Shown here one piece after another: positions 32,454 through 41,005 of a stretch of 64,000 nt of DNA (its first letter is position 1; each line of letters begins with the position of its first letter). Position numbers and translations under genes: made by a program. The stretch spans positions 1-64,000 of the forward strand of contig JBICIG010000063.1 in the NCBI GenBank assembly GCA_043101605.1, read 5' to 3'. Source of the DNA: JBICIG01 sp043101605. GTDB lineage: Bacteria; Planctomycetota; Phycisphaerae; Phycisphaerales; UBA1924. The notes beneath the pieces are model-generated. The model was given only the letters and a program-made list of their open reading frames with translations, was not told the origin of the DNA and made no database searches.

Positions 32454-33023
32454 CTACTTGCCGAGGCGTCGTCCTCGGCGGAGGCGGACGGACCAGCCGT
32501 CGCCCATGGGTGAGACGAGCCCGCTGGCGCGGTCGGCGCGTTCGACGGAGATGAAGGCTTCGGGGGCGGTCTTGCGGATGACCGCGAGGGTGGGCTCGAG
32601 GGCCTTGCGCCGGATGGCGGTGATGATGACCTCGACGGGCCCGTTCATGCCCGAGCCTTCGAGGCGGGTGACCTTGTAGCCCGCTTCGCGGAGGGCGGCC
32701 GAGATATTGAGTTCCGGGCGAGAGTTGATGACGCGGAGGACGCGGTAGCCCAGGGCGAGCTTGGACTCGATCATCATGCCGACATACGAGCCGGTGGCGA
32801 ACCCGCCCGCGAACGCGAGGATCGCGATCGGGTTTGGAAGGTAGCGGACCATGCCTCCGACGGCGACGGCCCAGATGCAGACCTCGACGAAGCCGAGGGC
32901 CGAGGCGAGGAGGCGTTCGCCCCCGATGACGAAGATGGTGCGGAGCGTGCCGAGAGAGACATCGACGACGCGAGCGGCGAAGATGAGGATCGGGATGTAC
33001 CACTCGATGGGTGGGCCGGGCAT
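32454..33023 (-). CDS. UPF0316-family membrane protein (DUF5698/DUF2179)
   Basis: 189 residues. Three membrane segments occupy roughly 8-95 (WYIPILIFAARVVDVSLGTL, LASALGFVEVCIWAVAVGGM, PIAILAFAGGFATGSYVGMM). A cytoplasmic DUF2179-type domain follows (about 105-180), with YKVTRLEGSGMNGPVEVI and an IRKTAPEAFISVERA strand. The combination matches the UPF0316 group, whose function is not known. The C-terminus is strongly basic. It begins 155 bases from the tRNA-Arg gene in the opposite direction and lies 39 bases upstream of truA, so it may be the first gene of that transcript. Confidence 0.85.
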   Translation of the reverse strand: MPGPPIEWYIPILIFAARVVDVSLGTLRTIFVIGGERLLASALGFVEVCIWAVAVGGMVRYLPNPIAILAFAGGFATGSYVGMMIESKLALGYRVLRVINSRPELNISAALREAGYKVTRLEGSGMNGPVEVIITAIRRKALEPTLAVIRKTAPEAFISVERADRASGLVSPMGDGWSVRLRRGRRLGK

Positions 33024-33178
33024 GATTCGGACTCTGTCGGTGTGGATCTGGGGAGGCGGGTCTCGATGCTAGGGCCGGCGGGCGGAGTGCGCGGGGCTCG
33101 GCGAGGGGCCGCAGGAAGCGCGGCGGGAAAGTCGGGCGGGCCGCTACACTTGGGGCAACGGGCGGGTTCGGCCCGGTC

Positions 33179-33252
33179 GCCCTCGTAGCTCAGTTGGATA
33201 GAGCGTCGGTTTCCTAAACCGAAGGTCCCAGGTTCGAGCCCTGGCGGGGGTG
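33179..33252 (+). tRNA. tRNA-Arg (anticodon CCT)
   Basis: 74-nt cloverleaf. Acceptor GCCCTCG pairs with CGGGGGT (wobbles at both G-T positions). The D arm GCTCAGTTGGATAGAGC, the anticodon stem TCGGT/ACCGA with loop TTCCTAA, and the T arm CCAGGTTCGAGCCCTGG are present. The anticodon CCT reads the AGG arginine codon. CCA is not encoded. Confidence 0.96.
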
Positions 33253-33373
33253 CTTGCTGCGCCCGAGGAATCCCTCGAAACCGGGGCGGCGAGCCCCGCC
33301 GCGGCGCGTCCGAGAGCCGCGGGATCGGCAGGTGTGTCGGTCGTGGGGCGGGGGCGGCGCGGTAGCCTGCGGC

Positions 33374-34219
33374 GTGGCCCCTACGCAAACCGAGTGTTCG
33401 AGTTCACGGCCGCGGCGTCGGCGAGCGTTCACGCTCATCGAGTTGCTGGTGGTCATCGCGATCATCGCGGCGCTGATCGGGCTGCTGCTGCCGGCGCTGT
33501 TCGGGGCGCGGGACACGGCGAGGACGGTGATGTGCTCGTCGAATGTGCGGCAGATCGTGGTCGCGTCGCACCTGTACGCGAACGACTTTGACGCCCAGAT
33601 CTGGCCGGCCGACACCTGGCTGTTCGAGCCCGACGCGAGCGGGAGGCCCATCCCGGGCTCGCAGGGGCATGTGTTTGAGTATGTGCAGAGCGCCGACGCG
33701 GTGGCGGGTTGCCCGCTGAACCAGCGGCGGACCAGCGACGGGCAGGACCGGGGCTCGGCGATGTTCGGCGAGCGCGCGGGCGTCAACAGCGACTACACGA
33801 TGCTCGACGAGACGCAGGGCGCCCGGCTGAGCACGGTGCACTACGCGTTCTACCAGCGGAACCCCAGGCGCGCGAACCTGGCGCGCGTGGACAAACGGGC
33901 GTTCGCGCAGTTCGAGCGGTTCCCGGCGCTCCCGATCTTCATCGAGGAGAATGTGTTCCTCTACAACGATCAGTACACCGAGGGCAAGTGGGGCAACTGG
34001 GACCAGGTCTCGGTGCGCCACGACAAGGGCGGGCACCTGGGGCTGATCGACGGACAAGTGATCCTGTTCCGCCAGGCGGGCGGGCCCGACCCGACGCTGC
34101 GCGAGCCCAACGACGACTTCGAGGCGAACGATGTCTATGTGCAAAAGGGCGGGCGCGGCGACTACTTCAAGGTGAGCGACCTCGGGCAGCCGTACGGCTG
34201 GATCAACAGCCCGCGATGA
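33374..34219 (+). CDS. Prepilin-type N-terminal domain protein (planctomycete pseudopilin-like)
   Basis: 281 residues from a GTG at 33374; the open frame begins earlier but would run into the tRNA. A short basic leader (SSSRPRRRRA) precedes FTLIELLVVIAIIAALIGLLL, the classic type IV prepilin helix with Glu5, to be cut by a prepilin peptidase after Ala. The globular part (about 60-281) has the H-x-G-type architecture of the abundant planctomycete family: SSNVRQIVVASHLYANDFD near the start and RHDKGGHLGLIDGQVI near 215. Function unknown; likely surface or pseudopilus-associated. Unlinked to the secretion operon at 53-62 kb. Confidence 0.85.
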   Translation: MAPTQTECSSSRPRRRRAFTLIELLVVIAIIAALIGLLLPALFGARDTARTVMCSSNVRQIVVASHLYANDFDAQIWPADTWLFEPDASGRPIPGSQGHVFEYVQSADAVAGCPLNQRRTSDGQDRGSAMFGERAGVNSDYTMLDETQGARLSTVHYAFYQRNPRRANLARVDKRAFAQFERFPALPIFIEENVFLYNDQYTEGKWGNWDQVSVRHDKGGHLGLIDGQVILFRQAGGPDPTLREPNDDFEANDVYVQKGGRGDYFKVSDLGQPYGWINSPR

Positions 34220-34249
34220 GCGGGCGGCGTCGCTCGCGGCGTGGGGGAA

Positions 34250-35548
34250 TCAGGAATCGGAGCGAGGCGGGTGGTCCGGGATGGTGCGCCCGTGGGGATC
34301 GGTGCGCGCCGTCGCCGGGGGCTCGAGCGGGACATGCTCGAGCAGTTCGGCCGGGTCGTGGACATGGTCGGGGGCGAAGCCCGCGCGGTCGACGAGGTAG
34401 CGCTCCCAGAGGCGGTGTCGGCGGACCAGTTCGCGGCCGGTCTCGAGCCCGGCGTCGGTGAGGCGCGGGGCCGGGCCCTGCAGGGAGATCAGCCCGCGAT
34501 CGGCCGCGAGGCGGAGGGCCCGCGGGTTGAGGGCCGCCGCCTGCGGCTCGGGCGAGCCCGATTCGCGGACGCGGTAGAGCGTGGCGAGCAGGTCGTCGAG
34601 CGCGACGCGTCGGGCGAGGGCGCGGTGGTGGAGGCGTCGGCTGATGACGCCGTGGCGCGGCGCGAGAAAGACCGAGGCGGTGAGGATCACGCCGAGCGTG
34701 ACGGCGATGGAGCCGGCGATGTTGACCGCGTCGAACCCGATCGCCGCGGGCAGCAGCGTCGCGGCGAGATAGCCCGCGACGGCGCCGACGACGGCGAGGA
34801 CCAGCGAGACAAGGATCTGCGCGCGAAGCCGGTCGGTGAGCAGGCGGGCGGTCGCGGCGGGGGCGATGAGCATCGCGATGACGAGGATGGAGCCGACGGC
34901 TTCGAAGGAAGCAACGGTGGCGGCGGCGACGAGGATCATCAGCGAGTAGTGGAGCACGCCGGCGTGGAAGCCCTGGGCCGTCGAAAGGGCCGGGTCGAAC
35001 GCGGCGAGGCGCAGTTCCTTGAAGAGCAGCGTCACGAAGGCGAGCGAGCCGAGCGCGGTGATCAGCAGCGTCCAGACCTGGCGCGGAACGGCGGCGAGGG
35101 TGTCGGCGTGGAGGACCCCCGCGAACGACGCGGGTGCGCCGGGCCACCACAGCGTCTCGAGTTGCCCGTGCAGCACGCACTCGGCGTCGAGATCGACATG
35201 GCGCACCGCGGCCTGCTCGATCAGCAGCACGCCCAGCGCGAAGAGGATGCTGAAGACCACGCCCATCGCGGCGCCGGGCTCGACGCGCCCGAGCCGCTTG
35301 ACGAGTTCGACCAGAACGACCGTGGCGACGCCCGCGATCGCGGCGCCGGCGAACATGACGATGGGCGAGCGCGTCGAGGCGATCAGGAACGCGATGACCA
35401 GCCCGGGCAGCACGCTGTGGCTGATCGCGTCGCCCATGAGGCTGAGCCGGCGCAGGACCAGGAAGTTGCCCAGGGCCGCGCAGGTGATCGCCGAGAGCAC
35501 GGCCGCCGCGAGCGGGAAGAGGTCGGCACCGGGGGAGAGGGCGATCAT
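34250..35548 (-). CDS. Metal ABC transporter permease fused to DtxR-type metal-sensor tail (TroD/ZnuB-like)
   Basis: 432 residues. Residues 1-300 are the membrane domain of an ABC-3 importer for Mn, Zn or Fe: eight or nine hydrophobic segments, LRRLSLMGDAISHSVLPG near 32-49 and FEAVGSILVIAMLIAPAATA near 215-234. Residues 310-432 match the C-terminal half of DtxR/MntR regulators. A short winged-helix remnant (RALRLAADRGLISL...LTDAG) leads to the metal-site string with His378 and Glu382 (RRHRLWERYL), His397, Glu401, Glu404 and His405 (VHDPAELLEHV), then DPHGRTIP, the family's PHGxPIP motif. The start overlaps the upstream permease stop (ATGA). Last gene of the operon. Confidence 0.9.
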   Translation of the reverse strand: MIALSPGADLFPLAAAVLSAITCAALGNFLVLRRLSLMGDAISHSVLPGLVIAFLIASTRSPIVMFAGAAIAGVATVVLVELVKRLGRVEPGAAMGVVFSILFALGVLLIEQAAVRHVDLDAECVLHGQLETLWWPGAPASFAGVLHADTLAAVPRQVWTLLITALGSLAFVTLLFKELRLAAFDPALSTAQGFHAGVLHYSLMILVAAATVASFEAVGSILVIAMLIAPAATARLLTDRLRAQILVSLVLAVVGAVAGYLAATLLPAAIGFDAVNIAGSIAVTLGVILTASVFLAPRHGVISRRLHHRALARRVALDDLLATLYRVRESGSPEPQAAALNPRALRLAADRGLISLQGPAPRLTDAGLETGRELVRRHRLWERYLVDRAGFAPDHVHDPAELLEHVPLEPPATARTDPHGRTIPDHPPRSDS

Positions 35549-36933
35549 CGCGCGCCCTCCTGCGCGCGGCGGGCGAGGGCCCGCTCGAGCCGGTCGACAA
35601 GTTCGCCCGAGAGCACATGCTCGACCTGATCGACCGACCAGTCGACATGGCTGGGGGCGATGTCGGCGTACTCGATGAGGTATTGCTCCCAGAGGGCGTG
35701 GTTGCGGGCGACGCGGCGGCCTCGCTCGAGCCCGGCGGGGGTGAGCACGAGCCCGCCGGCGTCGCGGGTGATCAGGCCCCGCACGCGCAGTTGCAGCAGG
35801 ACCAGCGCGCGGAACGGGCGCGACCAGCGGCGCTGGCGGGCGATGGCGCGGAGATCCTCGGCCGAGAGCGGCTCGGGAACCTGCGCGGGATCCGGATGGG
35901 CGGAGCGGTCGGATGCCGGTCGCGCCGCGGCGGCTTCAAGGAGGTGATCGCTCGCGTAGCGCAGGCGCTGGGCGATGCGGCGTACCGTCGACGCGATGAC
36001 GCCTCTTCCGGGCGCCACCAGCAGGCTGAGCGTGAAGATGACGCCCGCGGTCAGGACGATGACCGAGCCGGCGGGCTTGCGAGGGAGGAGGGCGCTGAGC
36101 GCCGAGCCGAGGTAGCCGCTGACGGCGCCGAGCACCCCGGCGATGAGCAGGAGTTTCCAGAGCCGATCGGTCCAGAGGCGCGCCGCGACGGGCGGGATGA
36201 TCAGCATCGCGACGACGAGGATGAGCCCGACGGCCTGCAGCCCGGCGACGGTGACGACGACGACGAGCGCCATCATGCCCAGGTCGAGCAGCCCGACGGG
36301 CCACCCGGTGACGCGCGCAAAGGCGTCGTTGAAGCAGACGACGGTGAACTCCTTGAGCAGGATGGACGCGGCGAGGACCGATGCGAGAGCGATGCCTCCC
36401 ATGAGGAGCGCGTCGGCGCGGCTCATGGCGGCGGTCTGCCCGTAGATGAACGCGTCGAGCCCGGCGGCGCCGGCCGACGCGTTGGTCTGGATGTAGCTCA
36501 GCAGGACGATGCCGAGCCCGAAGAAGACGCTCAGGACGAGCCCGATCGCCGCGTCCTCGCGCAGGCGCGTGGCGCGCAGCAGCGCCTGGATGCAGACGAC
36601 GCCGACGACGCCCGTGACCGTCGCCCCGAGCAGCAGCACCGGGAGCGATCGGCCCTGCACGCCCAGCGCGGTCGCGGCGAGGAACGCCAGCGCGATGCCG
36701 GGCAGGGTCGCGTGGCTGAGCGCGTCGGCGACGAGGGAGCGCTTGCGGAGGAGGGCGAAGACGCCGACGATCCCGCCGGCGAGCCCAAGCAGCGTGGTGC
36801 CGAGGATGACGACGGTGGTGTTGAAACCCGCCTGGAGGGTGAGGGTGTCGAGGATCTCGCGCCAGGTCGGCCACGCATCGGTCACGCTGGTGATCGAGGT
36901 CGGCGGGTGGTGCTGGAGGGCGAGCGTGGCCAT
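35545..36933 (-). CDS. Metal ABC transporter permease fused to DtxR-type metal-sensor tail (TroC/MntC-like)
   Basis: 462 residues. ABC-3 membrane domain at about 36-320, with LRKRSLVADALSHATLPG near 62-79 and LQAVGLILVVAMLIIPPVAA. Then a linker and a DtxR-like unit (about 360-462) with a more complete winged helix (LSAEDLRAIARQRRW, LLQLRVRGLITRDAGGLVLT) and metal-site residues His412 and Glu416 (NHALWEQYL), His429, Asp435, Glu438 and His439 (HVDWSVDQVEHVLS). One ligand of the usual Glu/Cys is Asp here. The tail ends where the EHVLSGELVDRLE helix ends, without the PHGxPIP motif found in the partner permease. The two presumably pair as a heterodimeric channel. Confidence 0.9.
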   Translation of the reverse strand: MATLALQHHPPTSITSVTDAWPTWREILDTLTLQAGFNTTVVILGTTLLGLAGGIVGVFALLRKRSLVADALSHATLPGIALAFLAATALGVQGRSLPVLLLGATVTGVVGVVCIQALLRATRLREDAAIGLVLSVFFGLGIVLLSYIQTNASAGAAGLDAFIYGQTAAMSRADALLMGGIALASVLAASILLKEFTVVCFNDAFARVTGWPVGLLDLGMMALVVVVTVAGLQAVGLILVVAMLIIPPVAARLWTDRLWKLLLIAGVLGAVSGYLGSALSALLPRKPAGSVIVLTAGVIFTLSLLVAPGRGVIASTVRRIAQRLRYASDHLLEAAAARPASDRSAHPDPAQVPEPLSAEDLRAIARQRRWSRPFRALVLLQLRVRGLITRDAGGLVLTPAGLERGRRVARNHALWEQYLIEYADIAPSHVDWSVDQVEHVLSGELVDRLERALARRAQEGAR

Positions 36934-36953
36934 GCCGGGTCAGGGTTTGCGGG

Positions 36954-37778
36954 TCAGGGCTTGCGGGATTGGGCGATCGCTTCGGCGGCTTCGGAGAGGA
37001 GCGTGAGCCGACCGCCGTAGGTCCGGTGGAGGTTGTCGCGGTTGAAGACCTCGGCGACGGGCCCGGCGGCGACGACGCGCATGTTCAGCAGGATGACCTG
37101 GTCGAAGTACTCCGGGACGGTCTGCAGGTCGTGGTGGACGACGATGACGGTCTTGCCCGCGTCCTTGAGCTCGCGGAGGACGGCGACGATGGCGCGTTCG
37201 GTCGCCGCATCGACGCCGGCGAAGGGCTCGTCCATGAAGTAGAGATCGGCTTCCTGCGCCAGCGCGCGCGCCAGGAACACCCGCTGCTGCTGCCCGCCCG
37301 AGAGCTGGCTGATCTGGCGCGACGCGTAGTCGAGCATGCCGACGCGGTCGAGGCAGGCGCGGGCGGCATCCTTGTGAGCGCGCGAGACGGGGCGGCACCA
37401 GCCGATCTTCCGGTACCGCCCCATGCACACGACATCGAGCGCCGAAACAGGAAAATCCCAGTCGACGCTTTCCCGCTGGGGGACATACCCGATGCGGGCG
37501 CGCACGCGGCGGTAGGGCTCGCCCCAGAGCTCGACCTGACCCGACGCCATGGGAACCAGCCCGAGGCAGGCCTTGATGAGCGTGCTCTTGCCGGCGCCGT
37601 TGGGCCCGACGATGGCGATGAGCTGGTTGGGCGGCGCGTCGTAGTCGACATCCCAGAGCACGGGCTTGCGGTGGTACGCGACGGTCATGGCGTGGATCGA
37701 CAGCGGGCTGTCGGGCGAGTGCTCGGGGCGCTCGGCGAGAGAGGCGGCGCGGGACGCCGGGAAGGGGCGGGCGGTCAT
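36954..37778 (-). CDS. Metal ABC transporter ATP-binding protein (TroB/ZnuC-like)
   Basis: 274 residues. Energises metal import by the two permeases downstream. Walker A GPNGAGKST is at 58-66, the signature LSGGQQQRVFLARALAQ near 158-174, Walker B DLYFMDEPFAG follows, and the switch histidine lies in VIVVHHDLQTV. YVPQRESVDWDFPVSALDVV near 103-122 is the string typical of manganese/zinc/iron importers of this clan. The start overlaps the stop of the binding-protein gene by four bases. A 30-residue N-terminal extension precedes the ATPase fold. Confidence 0.94.
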   Translation of the reverse strand: MTARPFPASRAASLAERPEHSPDSPLSIHAMTVAYHRKPVLWDVDYDAPPNQLIAIVGPNGAGKSTLIKACLGLVPMASGQVELWGEPYRRVRARIGYVPQRESVDWDFPVSALDVVCMGRYRKIGWCRPVSRAHKDAARACLDRVGMLDYASRQISQLSGGQQQRVFLARALAQEADLYFMDEPFAGVDAATERAIVAVLRELKDAGKTVIVVHHDLQTVPEYFDQVILLNMRVVAAGPVAEVFNRDNLHRTYGGRLTLLSEAAEAIAQSRKP

Positions 37779-38809
37779 GGCGCGAGCTTCCCGGCCATGC
37801 CCCGCTCGGGCGCTTCGCCCCCGAGCGCGCGCGCGATGGTCGTGACATTGTGATCGATCATGCCGAGGTAGGTTCCCTCGTAGGTGCCCTCGTCGCCCAT
37901 GGCGTCGGAGAAGAGGCTGCCGCCGATGGTGACGGCGTGCCCACGGGCGCGGGCGCCGTCGATCAGGGCCCGGATGTTGCGCTCGGAGACGGTCGATTCG
38001 ACGAAGACCGCGGGGATGTCTCGTTCGACAATGAGATCGACGAGGCGCTCGATGTCGCGGACGCCGGCTTCGGATTCGGTCGAGAGCCCCTGGATGCCGA
38101 CGACCTCGAAGCCGAAGCGACGCCCGAAGTAGTTGAACGCGTCGTGGGCGGTCACGAGGACGCGGCGGTTCTCGGGGACGGTCGCCAGCACGCGCCGGGC
38201 GTAGTCATCCAGGGCGCGGATCTCCTCGAGGTAACGCTCGGCGTTGATCGTGTAGTCGGCGCGGCGGTCGGGGTCGAACTCGCTCAGTTCGTCGCGCACC
38301 ACCTCGACGGCACGCGTCCACGCGGCGGGGTCCATCCAGACATGCGGGTCGTAGAGCCCCGCAAACTCCTCGGGCTCGAGCAGGTACTGCTCGTCGATCA
38401 GCTCGGTGACCGCCCGGACGCGCTTGCCCGCCGACGCGGCCCGGACGAGCGCATCGGTCATCTTCCCCTCGAGCAGCAAGCCGTTGTAGAAGACGACATC
38501 GGCATCGAGGAGGCGCTGCGAGTCGCTGCGGGTGGGCTTGTAGAGGTGCGGATCGATGCCCGGGCCCATGAGCCCGATGACGGCCGCGTCGTCGCCCGCG
38601 ACGCGCTGGGCGATGTCACGGACCATGCCGGTCGTGGCGACGATGGTGTAGGAGCCGTCGGCGTCGGGCGGCTCACCCGGGCCGCCGCAGCCGGCGAGCG
38701 CCACGAGCCCGCACGCCAGCGCGAGGCAGTTCCGGGCGGCGCGTCGGAACGAGAAGAGCCGACGGTCGCGGCCCGACGGTCTGGGGCTGGTGTCGTTGCT
38801 GCGGTTCAT
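37775..38809 (-). CDS. Metal-binding lipoprotein of ABC importer (TroA/ZnuA-like)
   Basis: 344 residues, cluster A-I solute-binding protein. The N-terminal basic region and lipobox LVALAGC give lipid-anchored Cys41. Ligand histidines are His88 (GIDPHLYKP), His156 (YDPHVWMDP) and His222 (TAHDAFNYF), with an Asp in SLFSDAMG near the end. The His-His-His-Asp set resembles TroA and zinc binders; manganese-specific PsaA/MntC usually have Glu in place of the third His. Zinc or mixed zinc/manganese is therefore more likely (inference). No His-rich loop as in ZnuA. First gene of the operon; a palindrome lies 53 bases upstream. Confidence 0.93.
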   Translation of the reverse strand: MNRSNDTSPRPSGRDRRLFSFRRAARNCLALACGLVALAGCGGPGEPPDADGSYTIVATTGMVRDIAQRVAGDDAAVIGLMGPGIDPHLYKPTRSDSQRLLDADVVFYNGLLLEGKMTDALVRAASAGKRVRAVTELIDEQYLLEPEEFAGLYDPHVWMDPAAWTRAVEVVRDELSEFDPDRRADYTINAERYLEEIRALDDYARRVLATVPENRRVLVTAHDAFNYFGRRFGFEVVGIQGLSTESEAGVRDIERLVDLIVERDIPAVFVESTVSERNIRALIDGARARGHAVTIGGSLFSDAMGDEGTYEGTYLGMIDHNVTTIARALGGEAPERGMAGKLAP

Positions 38810-38861
38810 GATGCGGGCTCCGGGACCGCCGACGGGCGCGCACCGGCCACGCCGGCGGAAA

Positions 38862-38877
38862 TGTAGCATAGGCTACA
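38862..38877. promoter_or_regulatory. Palindromic operator candidate of the metal-importer operon
   Basis: TGTAGC-ATAG-GCTACA is a perfect 6-bp inverted repeat, 53 bases before the first codon of the binding-protein gene, in an unusually AT-rich patch. The centre TAGGCTA resembles the core TTAGGCTAA of DtxR-family boxes, and TATGCT on the minus strand could be a -10 element inside it. A DtxR-family or other metal-responsive repressor is inferred. Confidence 0.55.
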
Positions 38878-38936
38878 ATATCGCGTCGCGGCGGGGTGTC
38901 AAGGGATCCGGCGGGCGCGGGCTGACGAGGGGAGAC

Positions 38937-40214
38937 TCAGCGGCCGATGCCGCGCCGCTCGGGCACGACCCATTCCGAGGCCTCGACCCGCTGAGGGGTC
39001 CAGTCCAGCCCCAGCCCGCGGGCGAGCAGGCGGGCGACGGCTCGGTTCTCATGGACGCCGGTGAACCGGCCGGCACCCGGGCCCTTGGCGTAGATGGGCA
39101 CCCAGTGCGTGGTGTGGTTGCCGCTGAGCCAGAGCGTGTCGGCCCGGCCCGACTCGTAATCGCCCGAGTCGAGGCTCAGCCCGCCGGTGTCGTGGTCGGC
39201 GGTGAGCACGATGAGCGTGCCGGGGTGTTCCCGCTGAAAGGCGAGCGCGACGCGGAGGGCGGCATCGACCTCCTCGACGCCGGCGATGACGCGCGCGAGG
39301 TCGTTGGCGTGCCCGCCCGAGTCGGTCTCTTCCTGCTCGACGAAGAGGAAGAAGCCCTCCGGATCGCGGGCGAGGGTGGCCAGGGCGCGTTCGAGGGTGT
39401 CCGCGAGCGGCGGGCCGTAATTGTCGTCGAAGTTCGCGCGCGGGTCGGCCAGGGCGAGGACGGGCGTGCCCGCGTCGCTGGCGAGTTCATCGAGGATGGC
39501 CTCATCGCTGTCGAGCACGCGGTAGCCGGCACTGGCGGCGCGTTCGATGAACGCGGGGGCCTTTGGGCGGGTGCCTTCGGGGAGGTCGTCCTTGTCCAGC
39601 CCGAGTTCCTGGATGCTCGCCTTGCCGATGCCGCCGACGATCAGGTCGGGGCGCGTGTCGATGATCTCCTTGAAGATCTCGGCGTGGAGGCGACGCGAGG
39701 GAACATGGGACGCGAACGCCGCGGGCGAGGCGTCGGTCAGATCGGTGGTGGTGATGATGCCCGTCGCGAGCCCGGCGTCGCGGGCGGCTTCGAGAACGGT
39801 CGTCAGCGGCGTTCCTTGCGGGGTGATCGAGAGCGAGCCGTTGCGCACGCGGTGCCCGGTCGCGTACGCGGACGCCGACGCGGCCGAGTCGGTGACGGGG
39901 CCAGTCCGCGACGAGGTCTTGATGAGTCCGGTGACGGGCATGGACTCGATCGCGAGAGGTGCGTCGGCTTCGCGGAGGAGGTCGACGGAACTGAGCATCG
40001 CGACGCCCATGCCGTCGGCGAGGATGAAGATCACGCGCCGGGGGCCTTCGGGCTGACGGTCGCGGGTCCGATCGGCCCGATCCGTTCGGTCGGTTCGCTC
40101 GGCCCGCTCGGGCTGGACCGCCCACGCGGGCGCCAGCAGCGCCGAGCACGCCAGCAACGGCAGCATCCAGCGGGACAGCCGGAACGAGCGTGCGCCGTGG
40201 GCGGGGCGGTTCAT
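38937..40214 (-). CDS. Alkaline phosphatase family protein, exported
   Basis: 425 residues from an ATG with GAGGAG upstream. Signal peptide: basic MNRPAHGARSFRLSRW, then MLPLLACSALLAPAWA. A low-complexity TDRTDRADRTRDRQ linker follows (41-54). The catalytic domain begins at RRVIFILADGMG; nucleophile Ser110 lies in PVTDSAASASAYATGHR. Further metal-site segments are FVEQEETDSGGHANDLARV near 285, TADHDTGG near 325 and GNHTTHWVPIYAKGPGA near 350-366. Three-metal (Zn, Zn, Mg) chemistry of the PhoA family is expected. It lies 59 bases beyond the metal-importer palindrome on the same strand, which may link zinc supply with a zinc enzyme, but this is weak. Confidence 0.93.
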   Translation of the reverse strand: MNRPAHGARSFRLSRWMLPLLACSALLAPAWAVQPERAERTDRTDRADRTRDRQPEGPRRVIFILADGMGVAMLSSVDLLREADAPLAIESMPVTGLIKTSSRTGPVTDSAASASAYATGHRVRNGSLSITPQGTPLTTVLEAARDAGLATGIITTTDLTDASPAAFASHVPSRRLHAEIFKEIIDTRPDLIVGGIGKASIQELGLDKDDLPEGTRPKAPAFIERAASAGYRVLDSDEAILDELASDAGTPVLALADPRANFDDNYGPPLADTLERALATLARDPEGFFLFVEQEETDSGGHANDLARVIAGVEEVDAALRVALAFQREHPGTLIVLTADHDTGGLSLDSGDYESGRADTLWLSGNHTTHWVPIYAKGPGAGRFTGVHENRAVARLLARGLGLDWTPQRVEASEWVVPERRGIGR

Positions 40215-40446
40215 GCAGGGAACTCCTCTTGAGGATGCAACGGCGATGCTAGGGCCCAGCGGGGTCGGCATCGGTCAAGGGGGCGCAAAGGTCCGATCAC
40301 GCGGGGTGTCGCCCGGACGCGACGCGCCGGGCGCGGGCGTGGTGTGGGAGCAACGCGCCGAGGGTGTTTGCCGGGCCGGGACCGCCGCGTGGCGGGCGTG
40401 AGCCGGGTTCGCCGGGCTCGGCGCGCCCGTTGCACCTGGACCCGGC

Positions 40447-40836
40447 ATGCGCTCTCTTCCCCGCACAACGGGCCCGTTCGGGCGGGCGGCACGGCTCGCG
40501 ACGCTCGCGGCTCTGGGCGGGCTGCTCGCCGCGTGCCGGTCGGAGCCGAATCCGCTGGTGTTCGACGCCGCCCCGCGGTGGGAGACCGTCTTCCCGGGCG
40601 AGTCGAGCGCGGCCCTGGTGGGTCGGAGCGATGGCGAGGGCTGGTGGACTCACCGACGCGACGAGGTGCTGATCGGGGATGCGGGGCGGCTGCCGACGGC
40701 CCTGACCCGCTCGAACGAACCCCTGCCCGATCTAAGCCGGGCACGGTACCTGTATGTGCCGCGGTCGCCCGAGCAGATGCTGTTCTTCCCCCCCACTGAG
40801 CGGCGTTCCCCCGGGTCGTACTACCGCTGGCGCTGA
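40447..40836 (+). CDS. Small predicted lipoprotein of unknown function
   Basis: 129 residues. The basic N-terminus and hydrophobic stretch LATLAALGGLLAAC form a good lipobox with Cys30. The mature 100 residues are beta-like with a notable Trp/Tyr/Arg content (EGWWTHRRDEVLIGD, RARYLYVPRSPEQMLFF) and end in SYYRWR. No family recognised. It is divergent from the alkaline phosphatase, with 232 bases between that hold both promoters and nothing else I can name. A strong hairpin terminator follows 84 bases past its stop. Confidence 0.65.
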   Translation: MRSLPRTTGPFGRAARLATLAALGGLLAACRSEPNPLVFDAAPRWETVFPGESSAALVGRSDGEGWWTHRRDEVLIGDAGRLPTALTRSNEPLPDLSRARYLYVPRSPEQMLFFPPTERRSPGSYYRWR

Positions 40837-40920
40837 GCCACTTGTCGAGAGAGAAGAGATAGTCAGAGGGAGAGAGCCGGGCCCGGGCGCGTGTTCGCCC
40901 GGCGTTGCGGCGCGCAAAGA

Positions 40921-40950
40921 GAAGGCCCCGGCACGCACGCCGGGGCCTTC
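40921..40950. terminator. Bidirectional terminator hairpin
   Basis: GAAGGCCCCGGC and GCCGGGGCCTTC form a perfect 12-bp stem around ACGCAC. It lies between the converging small lipoprotein gene and the fibro-slime gene and probably serves both. Confidence 0.85.
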
Positions 40951-41005
40951 GGGCGGATCCGCGCTCCGAGTCGGAGAAGCGCAGATCGCGGGCGGGTGGG
41001 TGGAA

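Noticed and set aside
35617..37020. 467-codon plus-strand open frame
   Set aside because: Antisense to the TroC-like permease; extremely Asp/Glu/Arg-rich, as expected of a shadow of a hydrophobic protein.
40055..40110. Repeat array encoding TDRTDRADRT in the alkaline phosphatase
   Set aside because: Low-complexity linker between signal peptide and catalytic domain; short and not a separate genetic element.
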